Below, piece after piece: positions 59,504 to 64,000 of a stretch of DNA of 64,000 bases (positions within the stretch are counted from its first letter, which is position 1; the number at the start of each line of letters is the position of its first letter). The notes under the pieces are model-generated. The model had not been told where the DNA came from. It did no database searches and saw only the letters and a program-made list of their open reading frames with translations. The DNA is taken from contig NHZP01000001.1 of the NCBI GenBank assembly GCA_003313425.1, forward strand, positions 620,001-684,000, written 5' to 3'. The translations under genes and the position numbers were made by a program. The stretch comes from Pseudopyrenochaeta lycopersici. Lineage: Eukaryota > Ascomycota > Dothideomycetes > Pleosporales > Pseudopyrenochaetaceae.

Positions 59504-60596
59504 GGTCAGCCTTTCACATGTGCAATCGGGCTGGACTGACAGGAACAGGTGAATCAATTACTAGGTAAGCCGAACTGAGAGCAAGGTTGATGAAGAATGG
59601 AAGAACGGGCAGGAGGCAATACATGCACGGCAATGAGTAGCTACTGTCGATTCGACGAGAAAGATATCCACTTCTCATCCAATGGTAAGTTGCTCGGTCT
59701 GAGACTTTGCTTGAACGACTTGAAATTTGCTCCACGAATGTCTAGCCTTGGACTTAGCCGCTAAACATAGGTTGCTTCCACCCTCTTTGACACTATCATC
59801 ATCGGAATTCATATTTATCCGTGCAGATTATTGCATTCAAGAATTCATTGACGTGAAATTGATATAGGGACACCATGGTCCCGCCGCCCTTGACCTACTT
59901 GAATAATTGATATCGAGGCTTACTTGCGTTGATGGCAGATCTAAACTGCCTACTCTTGGGATATACCAATAATGACGTTTGAAATGAGCTATGTGTGTAT
60001 CTTCAATAATCGGAGCTATCGTGGAAATGTTTCGATCCAGTCTTTGGCGTCAGGATTTGTTGCGGTGGGGCAGCTCGGCGCCCCGGCATGTACTGCGGGG
60101 TAGCTTCCGTGGTGGGGACCGAGGCACGCGGTTGGCAAAATTCCCCGCACTCCTAAAAGTTATCTTTTATCAGCTTAGATATCTACGCAACAATAAAAGA
60201 TAATCCTAAAATTCTACTGTACATTATAGAGCATTACTTACGGTACTGTCCTAGCTTTACAGATATTAATTAAAAGGTGTTGTTGTAGGTTAATCATGCA
60301 TTGCACAGACACCTGCGTTGGTGTTCGCTCCAATCTTGGCGTATTTTTTGGTGAGATTGGACGTTTTGGCAGTGCGGTTTATTTTGCTTCCCGCGTGCGA
60401 GGTATCTCCTAGAACGTTGACTACAGTCCAAAAGGCTAAGGCCAACTTAGATGTCGAGGGAATGATTAAAATGATTGTTTCAAGACATCGAAGCTCTATT
60501 ATGGGCATACCCATCAATGTGTTTACTATAGCTTATTCGAGTCATGTACATTTGACATCCCGAGTCGACTTGAATAAGCCATGAGATTGGCGAAAA
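59504..60596. other. Intergenic, promoter of the monooxygenase
   Basis: About 1.1 kb without a supported gene. A GC-rich patch at about 60057-60155 begins gcggtgggg and ends ccccgcac, which could be the edges of a small decayed repeat. A perfect hairpin follows at 60160-60203. Confidence 0.45.
60160..60203. repeat. Perfect 11-bp hairpin (ttatcttttat / ataaaagataa)
   Basis: Two 11-bp perfectly complementary arms are separated by 22 bp. It lies 3' of the TRI12-like gene (which ends at 60597 on the minus strand) and upstream of the monooxygenase. It may be part of a small repeat or a fold in the 3' region. Confidence 0.5.
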
Positions 60597-63225
60597 TCAT
60601 CCACTTTCAGCTTTTGCCATCTTTTTATCCTGCAATGCTCTCCTATCTGACTTCTGAACAGCGACGGTTTTCTTCGTATATTTCCTCTTGTCCACTGACG
60701 GGATGAAGAAGGCTGCAACTACACCCAGAAGGCCAAATGCGAGCGCAACCAGATATGACAAATGAGCTCCTGCAAGGTATGCTTGTTTGTTGCCTAATAT
60801 CGCAGCAGCTTTTATAACTGGCGTGATACCTGGAATGGAAGCGTACCCAGCGGCAGTATTACCTCGCGCCGCTATGGTGAGCTTTCTTATAACATCGGGA
60901 GAGAGGTCGAAAGGGGCTAGGTTGGAGCGTACGGCGCCTGGAAGAGTCTCAGCATATTTGCCATTGGTCACGTTGCTGAAGATGGCGGTGGCGACGGCTC
61001 CAGCAAGTAGACGCGATGTTCCAGCGAGGCCTGCCGCAGTGCCGATATCCTCCTGATACACAATTCCGAACCCCACCAGAACCATGCCTACGCGTGGAGA
61101 TGCAAGGTCAACACATGTATCGTAAACGTTTATCACCTGGAAGCTGCTTACCATTCAAAAGATTAACAGACGTGCACGTCGAGATGACGACTGTAAGTAT
61201 AATTGATTTTGCCGGATTGTCCATCGTTGAGGTGGCCATGGCGCCAACGCACGCAGTCCTATAACGATCAGAATACACCCTTCAGCCTCATTTCATACTC
61301 ACTGTAGAGCAACAGCAAACATGATCACCCAGCGTTGGTGGCCGATGACTTTGCTAAACGCCACAATAATGCCACCGATAATTGTACCGAGGGGAAGAAC
61401 CTCTGCATAAAGACCTTTCGAGACCTCATCGCTGGCGTATATAAGTTGTGATAGGCGGTTCCAGAGGGTGGCGTTTGAGTAGTACTGCATGCCACCAATA
61501 GCCATGACCAACATGGGCACCGTGAAACTACAACAATTAGTATCGGCTTCGATTGTAGAATATAAGACTGAAAATCTCCAGCATTGCAACTGTAGTCCTT
61601 CTCTCTATGATAATTTACCCTGGAGCAATGCAACAGCCAGAAATAACTTGAAACTTACTGTCTCATGGCTCTGAAAAGACGTGGAGGGAATAACGGTGCC
61701 TCCATTGGACAATACGCCTCATAGAACCCTAATCCGATCAAAGTCAAAAGACCAACAACTAAAAAGTACAAAATTAGTAGCTATTTCACATATTTTTGGT
61801 AAAGGGAACCACATACTGATAGGAGCAAGCACAGGGGCCGAGACCCATGGAGCCATTGATCCACCCCAGCTAACGCCAACAATGAAGAGAGTGCATCCAG
61901 CGAGGAACAGGAACAGACCAAACCAGTCAAACTCCCAGAGAAGTTGACTTGCAGACTTTCCATGCTCGGTCTTCTTTTCTTTCCAGGAGGGTGGATTGTA
62001 AAAGAAGATAAGCAAAATAAGATTGACGACTTGGAAAGCAATCATTACATAGTAACAGATGCGCCAGTTTTTGGTCTGTTTGATAATGACCCTACTTGCG
62101 GTGAGCTATGGATAGATGAATCCCTTTAGTCTGACTGACCAGGAAACGAGCGGCATAATTTGGGCAATAATGGAAGCTGCGTCAAAGAGTCCAATCGTAA
62201 CATGTCGATACCTACTGGGTACGATCTCCTACTTCAATTAGTGCAGCCCTCAAAAGGCATATTGTGAACATACCTGAACAGCACCGAAGGCCATCTCAAG
62301 GAAACCCGAGCCGCATCCAAACAAAGCGCCTCCTACAATCATCTGATTGATGCTATGCCCAGTAGCAGAGACTATGCTTCCGAGAATTAGGATGCACGCT
62401 CCAGCGATGAAGAACCTGAAAGGTAGAGATAACAAGGTTAGCTCATGCGCTATCAATACTCCGTCGCAGTTTATCCCACCATCTTCGTCCAAATATATCT
62501 GATAATCGTCCACCAATTGTCACGAACATCGCGCCGCCTAGGTTCCAGGCTAGCCATGGTGATGACACAGTCAGTCAAGTTTTCAGGGAGATGGGAAGAG
62601 ATATTCGATGCCAAATGTTGAAGCACTTCGATTATCTTCAGGATCATGTGATGAGGAACATTACATACTGCGGAAACATTAGTAGGACATATTGATATTC
62701 ATTATAGGATTTACTTTACCAGATTGTGATCCATGTATATCTAGGGTCAGGTCCCAGATCTGCATTGATATACCCAAGGATCGAGGGGGGAATGAGAAGG
62801 GTGAACAGATATCTAGATACGCCTATAGGTCAGCAGAATATTGCTGCAGGGATTATCCAATAATATTTTAGGCCTTGGGTACTTATGAGATGCTCTGAGA
62901 GCTTTTTATGGCGGCTATAATAGCCCCTGGTAAGTCGCTCCAAGCAAGTTTGACTCAATTCCGCCGTGCATTTAAGTTGGCTTACATACGCATTGTAACA
63001 CGTCGCCATTGTAACCGCGGCCATGAGCGTTCCAAAAGTCCTGTACGCCGTGAGCAACCGCCCTACGTTTAAATCAACAAATACGTACATCCCCACCTCC
63101 TCACCCGTAGTTTGCAAATGACGCACAATGTCCTCATTTGCATCATTGCCCCGGTCTGATGCACTCGCACTACCGATCATTTCGATACGAGCAGCTTCCG
63201 CCTTGTCGTTAAAAAAGGCTGACAT
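60597..63225 (-). CDS. TRI12-like MFS efflux transporter, one frame discrepancy
   Basis: Ten minus-strand exons are inferred: 63225-62990, 62812-62720, 62549-62480, 62415-62274, 62228-62140, 62094-61817, 61758-61659, 61527-61303, 61258-61152 and 61087-60597. All junctions fit phase except exon 2 to 3, where the visible GT and AG leave one base too many. Family marks: YINADLGPDPRYTWITI, WNLGGAMFVTIGGRLSDIFGRRWFF, ATGHSINQMIVGGALFG, RYRHVTIGLFDAASIIAQIMP, WFGLFLFLAGCTLF, PPRLFRAMR, VPMLVMAIGGMQYYSNATLWNRLSQ, and EDIGTAAGLAGTSRLLAGAVATAIFSNVT. About 610 residues. The family exports toxins, siderophores and other small molecules across the plasma membrane, typically with 14 helices. Introns are 44-177 bp. 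It is either a recent frameshift, an unusual splice, or a base-call error. Confidence 0.85.
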
Positions 63226-64000
63226 AGTGTATAGAGCTTATTCAAAGATGAGTTTAATACTAAAGCATTGCTTTATAGAGTCAGATTCAAAGGACATGCA
63301 CCAGTCTAAGTACTTAACCTGGCACGCACATCAGCCGTGACCTTTTAAACTATTGCCCATAAGTTACCGATAAGGATGGCAGCATCTCACATCTACGCAG
63401 AGCACACTAGAGCATACCCGCGTATACTCGGAGGGGTGTCCTTGCTACAGACGTGGGGATAAGTACGGGATTAGCCTTTGTGGTGAAGGGTGTCGTAGAG
63501 ATTGGCGGGGTTTGAAGGCTTGTGACGTTATGCGTCATTGGATTACAATCCACCTCGGAAAACCTTAACCAAGCCTTGTACTCTTTGCTTCTAACATAAT
63601 GATCATTGGGCGGTTGGCACTCGGAAAGCAGCAATAAGCCAAGTGCGAATCGTCAATTCCGGAAAAAGCGGCTGTCGGCCAAGTTTAGGCTATGCCACGA
63701 TGCATGTTTATGCCCATCGTCCTCTGCTCTCTGGAAAAGGGTAAGCTTTACAAACGATTCTTTTCGAGGCACAAGCCTTGAAAACGGAATTCTCGAAGCC
63801 GTTACCTGTCGTGATTGACAATGCTTAACGCAAATGTTGCTATGGCGTAAACCAGAAGGCTTGAAAAGACGTTTATTGATGAAAGGAGCAGTAGGGACCT
63901 GCATTTTCTATTCCTTCTTCTCGTTTTCCATGGTCGCCAACTCAACATCTGTCCTTCCCCAGTAATGGCTCAGATCTCCGACCGGCAAATTAACCGACCA
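63226..64000. other. Region upstream of the TRI12-like gene, to the window end
   Basis: Contains that gene's promoter. Small ORFs on both strands at 63407-63904 overlap one another and have no recognisable features. Confidence 0.4.

Noticed and set aside
1..64000. CRISPR arrays, rRNA genes, tRNA genes
   Set aside because: Looked for by eye; no regular spacer arrays, rRNA cores or cloverleaf-type A/B boxes were recognised. The tandem repeats present have no unique spacers.

Overview
The window looks like nuclear DNA of a filamentous ascomycete (Pezizomycotina, probably Dothideomycetes; this is inference). Genes carry 44-80 bp GT-AG introns. Two AT-rich, CpA-poor transposon blocks (about 1-25.9 kb and 30.9-47.4 kb) show the mark of repeat-induced point mutation (RIP): CAA, CAG and TGG codons have become TAA or TAG, and Asp codons have become Asn in catalytic sites. 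These blocks alternate with gene-bearing DNA of normal composition (about 26.8-30.8 kb and 47.9-64 kb), a typical two-speed genome layout.

Block 1 (1-25.9 kb) is a nest of Ty3/Gypsy elements. A minus-strand copy of family 1 (1-5515) is cut by the window edge. Family 2 appears as a fragment (6314-7604) and as a second copy (7605-8029 plus 14987-19900). That second copy was split by a complete family-1 element (8030-14986) with two 393-bp LTRs and a GATAG target duplication. A candidate solo LTR, a hAT-like end and the 3' half of another family-2 element in reverse (about 23207-25870) complete the block.

The first gene island holds a four-exon membrane protein of the SAT4/PTH11-like rhodopsin-fold family (27398-28716), a small inverted-repeat element and a hAT transposase fragment.

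Block 2 (30.9-47.4 kb) contains a truncated reverse Gypsy of family 1 (subtype b), a complete subtype-c Gypsy with 450-bp LTRs (34838-41993) carrying its own solo-LTR insertion, and an extremely AT-rich hAT element (about 42031-46870). The hAT element has a foldback left region, a 17-bp minisatellite, a degraded transposase on the plus strand and, divergently on the minus strand, a previously unannounced spliced gene of about 204 codons. The three Gypsy subtypes share their pol backbone but differ in U3 and in an antisense coiled-coil/Cys-cluster ORF that starts beside the 3' LTR, so the 3' end behaves as an exchangeable cassette.

The right-hand island starts abruptly about 250 bp upstream of the actin-interacting protein 1 gene (AIP1). 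It then holds a C2H2 zinc-finger gene with an unresolved middle, and three minus-strand genes in a row: a sugar-porter MFS transporter, a flavin-dependent Baeyer-Villiger-type monooxygenase and a TRI12-like MFS efflux transporter. The last three could form a small uptake/oxidation/export metabolic group. The TRI12-like gene has a one-base reading-frame discrepancy at one splice junction.
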